Source: Cymodocea nodosa (Eukaryota > Streptophyta > Magnoliopsida > Alismatales > Cymodoceaceae). Taken from it: DNA of 64,000 nucleotides. The notes beneath the pieces are model-generated. The model saw only the letters and a list, made by a program, of their open reading frames with translations, made no database searches and was not told where the DNA came from. This document shows positions 24,660 to 38,200 of this stretch, piece by piece. Numbering within the stretch: position 1 is the first letter of the stretch; every line of letters begins with the position of its first letter. The translations under genes and the position numbers were made by a program. Location: assembly GCA_036874045.1 (NCBI GenBank), contig CM072347.1, positions 1,862,501 to 1,926,500 of the forward strand, read 5' to 3'.

Positions 24660-26430
24660 ATCTTTATTTTACTTTTTATCGTCCAGTTGTACCCCGTTCA
24701 ATGGTGTTTACCTTAACATTTTCCACTCGTCGAGTTGCTTATAATTTTATATTTTTTATCGACTTTTATATTTTATTGCAAGAAAGAAAATCTTAAAGTT
24801 TACTTGATTATTAAGTTAGGTCATTGCAATAACAAAGTCCTTTTTTGACATTGAAATATATTCTAGGATTTATTTATTACCAGAGATTAATTTGGAGCTA
24901 CATTTTGTGAATTTATTTTCTTTAATTGAGATTTTCGACTTTTATGTTATCATTTGTACGTTACAAAAATCAACACGTACGGTATCCAACTTTCAAAAGT
25001 CAGTCGACAAGTTTCAGAGAAGTGAATTTATTTTCTTTGAATTTTCAATGTCATCTATGCATGACAATTTATGCATGCTATTTTCAAATATATAATAATG
25101 TCAATAAACCAAGAAAAGTCTAACACAAATTTCTTTTGTTTTACTTTGAATCCCCAAACAATTAATGTGTCGCAAAATTCAACTTACATTGATGCTAATT
25201 ATAATTGAAAAGTTTGAAATTCAGATTAGAATAAAGATTAAAAATAGATAGAAGAGTTTTTGATCTTGAAATTCATGTAGTGAGAGCATCTGTAAATAAA
25301 CGAGACTTAAGCAAAGAACATTTATTTTTTTACAATATTGTTTTTCATAGATCGATTTCGAACTTGCGATGAAAAGAATAAACTTCCTTCTCGTCCTCGT
25401 ATATCATTCAGTGGTGTTTATCTGAGTATTTTCGTCTCGTTAAGTAGCTTATCATTTGGTTTTTTTTATTATCAAATTTTATATTTTATTTCGAAAAGGA
25501 AAATCTCAAAGTTTAGTTGATTATTGGTTAGGTCATTACAATATTAAAGTTTTTTTTTCAAGGTACCCTTTTGTCAAAGATTTGAATCAAAGGGTTATAA
25601 TCTAAGAATTAAAATTTGTTGATCAGTTTTTGGCTGATTTAAAATATCTACATAGAGTTTATTTCTTGTGGATTCTGATTATGTAGGATAAGGATATATA
25701 TATGTGTGTGGTTAATTAACCGTTGGTTGTTGATTTCACAATATTCCATTGAAAATTTACTCTACGTAGGTACCTTTAGATAATAATTTTTTATTGCACA
25801 AATATTTATTTCGCTTTCAAATAATAATAATATAAATATAGAAAGATGATAATATATATATATATCCGTGGATGAAATGGGAGTCAAGCAACCACGGATG
25901 TAATTTTATCTTCTTTGGTTTCACATTCATATACATGTGAAAACGTCAACATTAATTTCCAACCCTGTGCGCTACGGTATCAATCGATTCATCAATGTCG
26001 TTGAAATATTTAATCAAGTGAAGCGATGATAAGCATCAATCGAATTAATTAATATATTAATTGGTTTGGAATCATTTTAAAAAGTCTTCGGTTTTGATAA
26101 AATCAACAGTGTTGTCTACTTCGGTCTAATTAACGAAAGATCGAGCACGAGATTTTGGACCACGGTTTCGAAATCTTTGTTTCCATTTTAAAATAGGATT
26201 TGAAAAATTACGTAAAAATTTGAATAAAAAACATTTGAAATTTAACTTCTTTTTAATTTTACGTTTTTCTAAAAACGAGTGACTGCAAACTATCAGAATT
26301 CCTTTCGATTTTCTTTAAAATCTGTTACGATTTATTTAAGCAAAATACAAGACTTTTAAAATTTGTTAAGTTTTTTTTTTTTTTTTGTCTTTGCTAGTGA
26401 GTTTAATTAATTTGGAGCTACATTTTTGCA
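24660..26430. repeat. Patchwork of partial flank copies between genes 2 and 3
   Basis: Segments of the upstream module recur out of order. The stretch starting TATCGTCCAGTTGTACC occurs at about 24,678, 23,296, 9,419 and 41,198, and a diverged relative of the conserved open stretch lies at about 25,080-25,270. Positions 25,600-26,430 match the 10,440-11,040 and 42,230-42,810 flanks, and part matches 60,080-60,540. No gene was seen. Confidence 0.65.
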
Positions 26431-26607
26431 ACAAAAGGATGTATGGATGGATGGATGGAAAACTTCTCCTCAACAAAAGGTATATTGGGTGGAAGCAAAA
26501 ACACAGACAATTTGGCTGCACGTATGGATGGAAGCTTGATTTTACTTAATCCCATGTAATGTGGAAGACCACGTCGGAAATGATTTCTAATGTATATAAA
26601 ACCTAAT

Positions 26608-27298
26608 CTAAGGTGGAAGAGATTGGTATACAGGTTTTACAAATGAAAAAGAAAGAGTGCACGTCATGTAAGAATGGGTGAAGAAGCATGTCATCCCCGC
26701 TTCTTTGGCAATGTCGGTTGTAGGCAAGATGCCTCCTCCATAAGTAACGGAAGCAGAGATGGTGGGCATCATCTTTTCGAGCTTGTCGAAATACCAGTCC
26801 GACATGTAGGCTTGTTTGGTGGGGATTTCTCCAAGCTCGACATCGCCCACAAGCATCGCCACCACACGAGACATGGATGGGCGAAGGATTGGATTGCGAA
26901 CCTCTTCTTCCTCGTAAGACGAAAGTGTTGGGTCTATCAGCTCCATGTCGCGGTCCTCCTCGTGGAGTCGCCAGGCCTTCAACGAAGACGTCCAAGTGCT
27001 GTATACATCAGTACTTAGATATTGGTATTGGCATCACTTTTGTATGTCATACAAGTCCATGCAACGTACCTGTTCCAGGAGATAAAACTTCTCTTCCTCC
27101 AAGCAAGCACAGGTGCTCGGCCTCTCAGATATGATCTCAAGAGCAACAATCCCGAATGCGAATATATCCGCCTTTTCCGTCAGACGATCTCTCATCACAT
27201 ACTCTGGCGCAAGATAACTGCTGCAAGGAGATGAAACAAACAATATACATCCCTGATTGACCAAATAACCAGAATGTCAATTGAATGCGTACACAATG
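26608..27298 (-). pseudogene. Truncated kinase-end fragment (exons 23-24)
   Basis: A copy of exon 23 (27220-27070) keeps APEY and LTEKAD but has GY changed to SY and its last Trp changed to Gln. Exon 24 (26976 on) keeps [20 protein letters not shown]. It has lost 12 residues net where family members read MGVALLCTQ, and it lacks the usual stop, reading on to 26,608. Just upstream only the final bases of exon 22 remain; at about 27,298 the sequence switches abruptly to the 5'-flank module. There is no N-lobe, so no functional kinase. Confidence 0.85.
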
Positions 27299-27970
27299 CC
27301 AGAAGAGACCTCTCAAAGTTCATGTGGCCGATAACATTTATTGTAAATAAATGTGACTTACGTAAATACTTATTCTTCTTTTTTTTGCAAGATTGTTTTT
27401 CATAGATCGATTTTAAACTTGCGACGAAAAAAATAAACTTCCTTGTCATTCTATTGTACCGTTCAATGGTGTTTACCTTAACACTTTCCACTCGTTGGGT
27501 TGCTTATAATTTTATATTTTTTATTGACTTTTATATTTTATTGCAAGAAAGAAAATCTTAAAGTTTATTTGATTATTGGTTAGAAGGTCATTGCAATAAC
27601 AAAGTTCTTTTTTGACATTGAAATGTAATCTAGGATTTTTAAAATTTGCCTCAAAGGAAACGTAAGCTTTTTTTTGGTCTTTGTCAATAGGCTTATTTAT
27701 TACCAGAGAGTAATTTGGAGCTACATTTGTGCTCTTTTTCAGTCATTATTCACATTCTAATTTATCATTATCTTATTTTTCTTGTCATTTCCTTGAAATC
27801 ACTTAGGATATATAGTTGAAAAAGTCCAACCAACCAGCATTGATATTAACAAGTAATAGATATAAAAATATGAAAATGAATTTGTTTTGTTTGGCTTTCA
27901 TTGTCTTCATGAAACTACTGGTCACAATATGTGTGAGAAAATTCAATTTACATTAATATTAACATTTGAT
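27299..27970. repeat. Partial upstream-flank module beside the kinase fragment
   Basis: It begins in the middle of the conserved open stretch (AGAAGAGACCTCTCAAA) and follows the 9,270-9,930 sequence, then diverges. The abrupt start marks a recombination breakpoint with the kinase fragment. Confidence 0.7.
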
Positions 27971-29213
27971 TCCTTTGACATAGCACCATCAAGGCTGGTT
28001 ATACATGAGGAGAAGGTATTTGATCCTACTGTGGTTTTGTTAGAGATTAGAAAACATTTATTTCTCTACCCTTAGTTGTTGGCCGTTGAGAATTAAACCA
28101 GCAGACCGTCTGTCCCAAGTCATCCCTTAGTAGATTTGGGTTGCGTATGTTGAAGAGTGACGATTAGGTGAATGATTTTGCTAACATGAATATTGCAATA
28201 AGGTCATGTTAAAATTAAATATAGATTTTTAATTATAAGTTATAATTTTTATTTATTTTTTTATAAATGTTATGCTTTTTTATAATTGAAAAAATTAATA
28301 AATGTAATTATCATTCCTCGTTTAATTTAATGAATGATAATTGATATATATTTTAATAACAATTTCAATATAGATCGAGATATTTAAAATATCATAAGTT
28401 AATAAAATCGTATTATTCTTCAATTTCAAAAACCTTTTAAGTAGTTTTTAAAAGTTGGCTCTTCAAAAGATCAAAGGTAATTTAACGTTTTTTACTCCCA
28501 TTTCAAAGACCATCAATTAATTTTTTTTTTATCTTTATCGTGTAGTTGCACTTCGTTATGTTACAACGTTAGCTGGTTCATGCAAGTTTCAGTATTTGGT
28601 ACATGTTGATATTTGCGTTATAACGTTAGTCGTAAAGTTTTGTTAGTTGCAACATATATATTTAGTATTTTCGGTAAAGATGATAACTTTTCAGATCTCT
28701 AAGAAATTGAAGTTGAGCTGACGTTTTGTAAGTGTACACATACCACTGTTCTTGAACATCGAGACTTGAGAGTTGAAGAGTAAACGAATAGAACTTTTAG
28801 GAATAGATTGTTGGTTGAGGTAGAAGATCACCTTTAATTTGCATATATACAAGGGTGATCGATCTGAGTGCCGCTTGGGAGCGTTTTGGATGTGAGTGAG
28901 GAGTTTGATTTGCAAACCAAAACACCGATGAGGCAATTCGTTCGCATCGTTGAGAAAGGAAAAGACCATATGAAGAACTGGTAATTAAGTTAGAGAAAAT
29001 GTGATAATAAACCAAGGTCTCAACATATCTACGTTCAGGAGAAGTAAACGAACATTCATGTTCCAATGGCTTTTGTCGTAAAACAAGCATTACAGTATTT
29101 ATGATGTTTAACGAAAAGACCGAATACAGTGAGTGGGCAGGAAGTCTGGAAAGTAAAGACTTGGGAATCGAATGGTAAAAGTACATAACGATGAGACGTA
29201 ATTCTTAGCATTC
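27971..29213. other. Unique spacer and 3' flank of gene 3
   Basis: I recognise nothing coding between 27,971 and about 28,690; it is AT-rich. The part from about 28,690 to 29,213 directly follows the stop of gene 3 and probably includes its 3' untranslated region. Open stretches here have no recognisable domains. Confidence 0.5.
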
Positions 29214-32200
29214 TCATCTCCCCCCTTCTTCGTAAAGGTCGGTTGTGGACCGAGTGCCTCCTCCATAAGCGACGGAAGCGGAGCTGGTATTGGCCATTCC
29301 TTCAAGGTTGTCGAAATACCATTCTGACAGGTGGGTTGGTTTGGAGGAGATTTCTCCAAGCTCGGCGTCGCCCACAAGCATCGCCACCACACGAGACATG
29401 GATGGGCGGAGAAGTGGGTTGAGTTGGGTGCACAAGAAAGCAACCCCCATCACCCTGTGAACCTCTTCTTCCTCATAAGAAGAAAACCTTGGGTCTATCA
29501 GCTCCATGTCGCGGTCTTCCTCATGGAGTTGCCAAGCCTTCGATCAACAAAAGTACAAGTGTTGTGAGGGCATCACTGCTTATATTGGTGGTTTTGACAT
29601 GACTATATGTATACATGTATATGTGTGTGTGTAACATACCCATTCCAGGAGATACTTCCTCTCTTCGTCCAAGTCGGTGTTGGTGCTCGCCCTCCCACTT
29701 ACGATCTCGAGGGCAACAACCCCGAATGCGTAGACGTCGGCCTTTTCCGTCAGATGTCCTCTCATTGCATACTCCGGTGCGACGTAACCGCTGCAATGGA
29801 AATCCATGTAGGTGGTGGTCGATTGATTAAATAATTAGAAGGTCGATTGAATTTAATCATATATTAGATGCGTACACGGTGTCGGCAACCCTAGTGCTGA
29901 TGTGGGTCATGCGATCGTCAAAGAGCTTGGCGAGGCCGAAGTCGGATATCTTGGGGTTGAGGTCGACGTCCAGGAGAATGTTGCTGGCCTTGATGTCCCT
30001 GTGGATGATGCGAACGTTGGATTCCTCGTGGAGATAAGCCAGACCCCTGGCAGTGTCTAAGCAGATCCTGAAACGCGTTGCCCAATCCAGGTGCAAACTA
30101 TCCTTACCTGCGCCCACAAAAACAGCAGTTTTTTTGTCTTAATTTTAGTATCTTCCTATCAGATAATACTCTACAAGCGTTTCTCCAATTTATCCATTTT
30201 AATTTAATCCTCTATAATTTCGACGTACACGAGTAGCATGGTGGTGATTAATGGTTGTGATGAATTTCTACCATCCTAGAAAAGGCTAGCAATTGGAGTA
30301 TGCATGTCTTTGGCTACATACCAAAAAGAAATCTATTAAGACTCCCATTTTTCAGGTATTCGTAGACTAAGAGCCTCCTGTTTTCTTCGAGGCAGCAGCC
30401 AAGCAATTTCACAAGATTTCGATGTTTCACCGCCGATATGGTAGCGACCTCAGTGACAAACTGTTTTTTCCCTTGAAGTGAGGATGTTGAGAGTTGCTTC
30501 ACAGCTACTTGGGTTCCATCATTAAGTATGCCCTAAAAAAAATGGCACATCCTCACGTGAACAAGAAATTTTTTTAGATCATGGTAGTCAAACTCCATGA
30601 AAACAATATGAAAATGGAAACTATGAAGATTAAATATCAACTTAATTTACAATGTTTAATTTAGCAGATTGCTATGTAACTTAAAAACTTGCAAAATGAT
30701 TCTCACAGATAGAAGTGAATAATTAATTTGAAGTAGTGTAAATAATTAAATAAAGTTTACTTGTTTATGTAAGAATCAATGGATTCATCCATGTGCATGA
30801 AATTGGAACAAAGAGAAATGATTCATATAAAACAAGTACAGATGTTGTCCAAAGTGGCACCACATTAATTATAAAATCCAGTTATACAAGTTATTCTAAT
30901 AAGCCTGCATATTTCAAATGATAGAAATTCAGCATATAATTAAAATGTTTAAGAAATCCAAGATTCAGAACAATTTGTGTTAGATTTGTATTGAGTTTTT
31001 CTATAATGGCAATGTTTGTGCCTACATTCAGGTCTAGGTCTATTGACTGTCAATGATTTGTATTGACTCTTTATTGACAAAACTCACTTTGATAAGGTTA
31101 TCAATACTTTGAAATTTAATTGGAGATGCATGACTAATTGGTAACATCAACATGTGCATATGGTTAGCATCCACTTTCTAGGATATAGCAACCAAATAGC
31201 CTAGAAATTTTATGCTACAAGTGAACTTATGATCTTTTGATGCAATATGCTCAAAAAGCTAGTCCATAAAATATAGTTAGAGTTTTGATAACAATTTCTA
31301 CATTGGAATTTTTAAGGTTACCTTTTATTATGTGAATTCCTCTTTGAACTAAACTAGGATATGAGTATTTGTAAGTAGCAAATCAGTAAGAAATGGGATC
31401 AAGGGAGGTGCAAAATTCAAACATGCAATTTGATGGTCCTAAGAGTAATTGATCACATTTTTGTTATAAGAATCACCTTAAAGACGGTTCCAAATCCTCC
31501 TGCACCGAGTTTACTTGCTTCATTAAAGTTTTTTGTAGCACTTTTCAATTCAGCATAGCTGAAACAATTTGGAACTATAGCCAATCCATGTAATTCTGCA
31601 TTTTCAGGAAAACCATATCAAGCTGAAGCTAACACATTGCAATGAACATCTTTGTGTACATGTCAAACCACATCAACTAAAAATATTTTATTTAGCATCA
31701 TCAAGAATTACCTTTGTCCTCATCCATATTTAGTTGCCTCTTTCGTCTCCGTATACAAACTCCAATAACACACAGTGAGAAAAGAGATACAATACCCACT
31801 GTAATTCCAACAATTAAGGCGGTTTTCTTCCTCGTGGAGGTATCATTTGGTGGCTTGTTGCTAACAGATGGTTTGAAATCTGAAAAAAGAACATAGTCCT
31901 TACATTTTGACTAAAGACTAAACCAATCATTCTTGTGAAAAAATTGCATAACCCAATAAAAATGTAAACAAGTTCTGGATATCACCAACTCAGCATACCT
32001 GGGGTAACACTAATGGCTGATATTAATGGTCCATAGTAACCTTGTGTGGGAAGACAACAAGTACCCTTTCCTGCCCAAAAGAAGTGGATTTCAAGAAAAT
32101 TATTGATGACCCTAGCTTTGTACTGCCTCTTGATTGCTCTGAAGGGAACTCCACCAGCTTCCTTTTTAATATCGAAGTCTCTAACCATGAGATTCCCCTA

Positions 32201-35200
32201 GAGCATTATAGCAAGAAAAGTCATAATATGCGTAAGAAATTCACTCTTATTGGTTTAAAATTTAAGTAGAACATGACTAGCAAGTTTAACACAAAAGAAA
32301 TATAAGGTAAAATTAGAAATAAGTTTAAATAGTATAAACTTAAAAGAAATAGATAGGGTAAAATTGTGAAATGTAGGGTGAAGTTTAACACAGAATATAA
32401 AATTAGAAATAAGATAGATTGTGCAAGATCTTTTATTCATTGACAATGCAATTGGGTCCCCAAGCTTTGAGGTGATGGGAATTGATGTGCCTAGGCTTGC
32501 ATTCATGGTTGAGGGTAATTCTACCAAAGGGAGAGTTGATTCCCACTATCAACAATGATATACCTACAATGAATGATAAGCTTGGTTGTTCACAACCTCA
32601 AAATTACTATTAATTGGTACAACAATTGGTTGGGAAGGCTTTTTAGGTGGTATCTCATTAGACTGAGATTGTGATTCAAAAAATGTGACAGTAGATGCAT
32701 AATATCTCCTGTTAAGAGAATGAAAATGGTGATACTCCTCTTGTATGTGAAAAAAATTGTCCATTTATATATAGAGAGAGTGGATGTGTAATGGACCCCT
32801 AATGTAATTGGATATCCATTTAGTCATTCATCCGATTGCCTATATGATACTCTTACACTAACAAAGTGAATTCAATTAATATATTGTTAATGCCTATTTC
32901 ATAGAATCCCAGAAGTGTCTTTAGTATCTTTCTTGTTATTATAGATAGAGAGTCAGATATGATTTAATTGCGATTCAAAGTTTCCAAATAAGCCTTAAAT
33001 CTGACCCACTATTTTGTTTTCAATGTTGGAGTTAAAGAAATGGACCTCACTAATCAATATCAACAATAAGAGACAATCAAAAAGTCCAAATACAAGGGCC
33101 ATCTATTTAGTTTTATTAATGTGTAATTCAGAGTCCATGTAGCATCTGACACATTTGTGGTAGAGGAGGAAGCCCTTTTTGCATGGATGAGACCAAATGT
33201 GCCCAACAATGAAAGAATCCAATGATGTTGATGTGAGAGTAGTGACTGAAATGGTAAGCAGGTAGTTAGGTGCAAGTATGATGATTGCCTATTCATAAAA
33301 AATCAACAATGTAAGCGGTGGAGCTCAAGAAATTTCTTAGGTGGTAGTTGGGAGCTGGGGTCTTGTCCTTATTATTGGTTATAGGTTGTTGGTGGTGTCA
33401 AGAGCCCATATAGGCTGACAGTAGTGGTGGAGTACCTTCTAGGGGTTGGCAGCACTAACTAAAAGAACCTTAGGAGATGACGGCCATGACAAAAAGCTCC
33501 CTTGGGCTTGGTGGTTGTCATGGCAGAAGGGAAGAGAAGGAAGAAACTGTTAAAGAGAAATTCAGGGGTCTCTATTACCATACATTGCATGGATGTCCAT
33601 ATAACCATTCCATTCAATAACTTTTTTTCATACCAATTCTTGTAGTCACATGCATACCTGAATATAAATGTCAAATATCCGTCTCCCAGAACTCTTCTCT
33701 AAGCTATGGTCATCGGTAAAAGCAATTTCTGCAAATTGAAGTTCCACATTGTATGGTCCATTTTCCATCCCTAGACCATAATATCTCAGTGAAGATGGTG
33801 ATAACCTTACAGTCTGAAATAGACTTGGATCTGAAGTATTTGTAGCATAGGACGAACTGCTCTGTTTGTATTCAGGTTTTTGAGATTCAATAAATCTTCC
33901 AGTGCTACTAACTGCCCACCTTTTAGTGTCTCTTACAAAATATGATACATTAATTAAGTTGTGATTGTCGGCCTCATAGTTTGTGCCATCAGATGATATA
34001 ATTGCAACACCACCACAGTTTATGGCAAAGGAGTAATCTGCAAAGTAGTGGTAGTAGATTTAACGTTTATTAATTAAACAAATAATGGTAGAAATTTTCC
34101 ATGTTCCCATGAATTGGTAATATTCTTGTACAAACAATGAAAAAAATACTTACATCTTGGATTATTACGATGGCATGGGAAATTTCGTTGCAAGCACTCC
34201 AAACCCTTCGGCATGACACTAAAAATACAAGAATAGGATATGTTAAGCACATAAATATTGCATAAAAATTTTGTAATTTCATTTACATAAAGGTAGAAGG
34301 GGTGCAGGTAAGCACTTGTCGGAATCATCAATGTCAAAATTGTTGGCAACCAAGTTCCTGTACGGAAAATAACAAAAAAGCCGAAGTAAATAAAAGAATA
34401 AGTTTTGCTCAGCACAATCTCAAAAGGAATTATAAAAGAACAACGACAATGACATGTAAATTAGCATTCTCACCTAAAGTTTCATTATTTATTTTACGAA
34501 GTAGTTTTCTTATAAATTGTACAATTAAATAATCGACTAGTACGATTAGCTTTACAAAAATTCAGGGATCCATTTTATTTATGAAATGAAGTTTCTTACC
34601 GTTTGTTGCAGAAGATGGTTAGCAATAGCAAAAAAATAAAAAAGCAGCAAGTAAACACATTACAATTGAAGATTCTTTTGAGCAGCCCAAGGAGGAATAC
34701 TTCCCGATAGTTCATTATAGGATAGATCACTGCAAACAGTAGAGAATATCATGTTTCTCTATCAAACACTAAGTAAAGATATACAAATAAAAGGTGAGAT
34801 GGCATGTCATACATATTTAAAAGAGTTCCAGACTTCTTTCTTGGTACATTACCAGATATGCTATTATTTCCAAGAAATCTGTAGTGCGATATGAAATTAT
34901 TAGCAACACAAAGAAGACCTTTCAATTAGGAAATTAAAAGTTTAATTCACTCACAGGTATTCAAGTGACTTCATGTTAAAAAGATCAGGTGGAAGCGTGC
35001 CTGTGAGATTATTGAAGCTCAGATCCCTGAAATGATCAAAAACTCAAGATAACGAGAGGCTTTGCTTTGCAGTTTGATGTAAAGGAAAATAAAATGAGAT
35101 AAACAATACTCACAAATGTTGCAAATATTGAAACTTCACAATGTCAGTTGGAATGACATCAGAAATCTTAGCATTTCTCAAGATCCTGTTAAAACATGAA

Positions 35201-38200
35201 TAGCATTCTAGTAATTTGTGAAATCCACAAAATCGAATATTAATATTTTACAAAAGAGAATAATAGAGAACAAATTTTTAATAATCTTACAAGGTGGTCA
35301 ACGACTTCATATTCGCAGTAAATGCCGAAGAAGAGGTTCCATTTGACAGGTCACCAATATGCCTAAATCAATAATGCATCAAATGAAAAATTGAGGAGCA
35401 ACTAACTTCAAAATAAACATAGGGAATATTTAATGCTTGTTAGGAATTTACTTGCTTTCCTTTATGATACTACAACCACTACAAATAGTTATTCAAGACC
35501 TTATAGTAAGCATACTTACAGTTCTTGAAGACCTTGAAGATTACCAAGACGTGAAGGAATAGGACCTTGAAAGGAATTGCCTTGAAGCCTCCTACAGCAC
35601 GTGTAAAGCTAAGTGAGTAGTTAGCCATTGTATAATTTAAATGGAATGACAATATAACATAAGACGGGTATAACAAGTAATGTCGTAAAAATTTCTTCTT
35701 ACAAGGATCGAAGGTTTGTTAAATTTCCAAGAAACTCTGGAACTTTTCCTCCAAAATCATTGTCAGATGCCCACCTGTAGTGAGAATAACATAGACAATC
35801 ATTTATATTTTCATGTAAAAGCCTTGAGTAGCCTTGTCGTTATGACTTTGATAAATGTTAAAAATTTACATGATCTTCAACTTCTTAAGCTTTGCAAATG
35901 TTGGTGGAATTTCACCGCTAACTCCCATACTGTCTATATAACTGTTGAAAAAGGAAAAAGTTAGATGATGACCCTGTCTTCCCTTTTGTGGATTTACCAC
36001 AAAATGTTAACAAGTTCCGTGATAGAAATTTCTAGACACTTGCATTTGCTCTAGGCTTTTCAAGTTCCCAAGCTCTGGTGGAAGCGAACCACTGAAGTTA
36101 TTCATCCCCATACCTCTGCAAATAGAAAATACTCATCAAACATTAAGTGCCTTTGTCATAGTAAAATGTGCGCACACTACTATCAGAATGTATGCTGTGC
36201 CCACAATTAAAGGATAATTTATTTATCTCACAGTGAAATAAGTTCTGGAAGTTTTCCAAGCTCCTTTGGTATAACTCCTGATAATGCATTTTTACCTATG
36301 CTCCTTTAGCATAAAGAAGTAAAATATTAATCCGTAGATACAAAAATGAAACCAACCATTCATGTTAGTACTACATTTATTTATATATAAAACTTACAAG
36401 TATTTCATTGCCGAAAAGTTTCCAATGAATGCTGGCAGAGGACCAACCAAGTAATTATCAGCAATTTGTCTGCAATTTAGAAAAATTTAACATATATTGG
36501 AATGAGCCCAAGAAATTTTTGAAAATAATGTTTTTCACTAGAAGCACCTAAAAACCTTTTGTAATTGGTTTTAAAAAGAAAAAGAGTACTCATAGGTTAT
36601 ATTGATATTTTACAAGGGATAAGTGTGAAGGAGCAATTATTAATATTAAAATTATAAGAAGAGAAATTAAAAAATTTCCAAAAATCATAGGTTTACACTA
36701 GGGGTCCTCTTCAAGTCTGTATTTAATTGTGCATGAAATAACTAAAGAAATGTAAGAGAAATATCCTAATGTATATTATTTTTTAATTAAGTTAAGAATT
36801 ATTCCTAAATTAAAATAATAGAGAGATATATTACGGTTCAAAGGATTTAAAATGTGAAGAGAATAAATACGAAAATAAATTTTATTTATGTTGTCAAATA
36901 CCCAGTTAAACGTGATCCGTACCTTATTTTTATTAAAACAAAAATAGTATAGTCACATCCTAATTTGTATTTATCTTATAAATATTCAAGAATTGGAAAC
37001 AAATAAAAATAGTATAATGCTTGACATTAGTTCGTTTTTAATCATTCTTGAATTATAATTTATTCGATCATTTTAATTTTTTATATCTGGCATGCATTTA
37101 TATTTGTGTTCATATTCTAAAAATAAAAACAAATATGGGTATGGCAAATCATACATCCAATCCATACTTGATTCCATCTGGAACTAAAACGTATTGACCC
37201 AAACTTACTTGAGACTGGCATTCAAGGAAACAAATCGACACACATTAATTCTAGGAGATGTGTCTGAGTTGTCATGGATTCGTGGGGCCCACAAATGACA
37301 TGGCAAGTAGGTTGGCATGTCAAATGATGAACATGCAATGTATGATTAGGCCTATGCTTGTATAGTTGTATGGTTGGTCATCTGCTTGACAATAAAAACG
37401 TGAGACTCATGATTGTCCAAGCCAAACCCCAGTTCCCCATGTTTTTGTATCTTGAATTGGGTAATCGATCCAGTGAACGCCATTCGATTGATGGATTGTC
37501 ATGATGCACAACCGTCAATCAGGTAAAGTGTCTTATTTACTAAAATTTTTTGTGATGAACATTATTGGATCAGATGCAAAATAAGAGTTTGAATTTTGGT
37601 CATTCAAATCAAGATCCAAATAACTAGATTCTTATCTTCTAATTTTTAACCTATTATTTATAATTCTTCTTTTGTAAAATATAAAGAAGATAGACGTCCT
37701 TGTAGTTGTTATCTCTCAATATTTTATATATTTTTTATAGCTTTTCTTTTATAAAATACAGAAAGATAAATACCATTTCGGTTATTATTTTTTAATATTA
37801 CCTTTCCTACATATGATATACGAAAGAGAAACACTGATCAAGTTACTATTTTCCATAATTTCTAAACGAAATGTTATAAAATTTTTCCGTAATTTTCGTA
37901 AATTCGCAAGTTATAAAATTTTTGATAAATAATAGTATATATATATTCAAATTTCGATTGAACCAAAATTGAAAGACTTAAAAATTGTGAGGTATAAATA
38001 ATAATTTCAATTTGACCAAAGGACTCTTGATAAAAAAAATAAATGAATAAAAAATTAAAAAAAAATGAATGAATAAAATAATAATAATTTATAGATAAAA
38101 TTTGATCAAATCGAAATGTTTCTTCAATTTGATCAAGTTTTAAAAATATATTTATTAAAAAGAAGGAGAAATTTAGTCAAATTGAAATTTTCCTTCAAAA

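Noticed and set aside
28797-29186. 129-codon open stretch downstream of gene 3
   Set aside because: It has no recognisable domain and lies in the probable 3' untranslated region of gene 3; it is unsupported by any paralogue.
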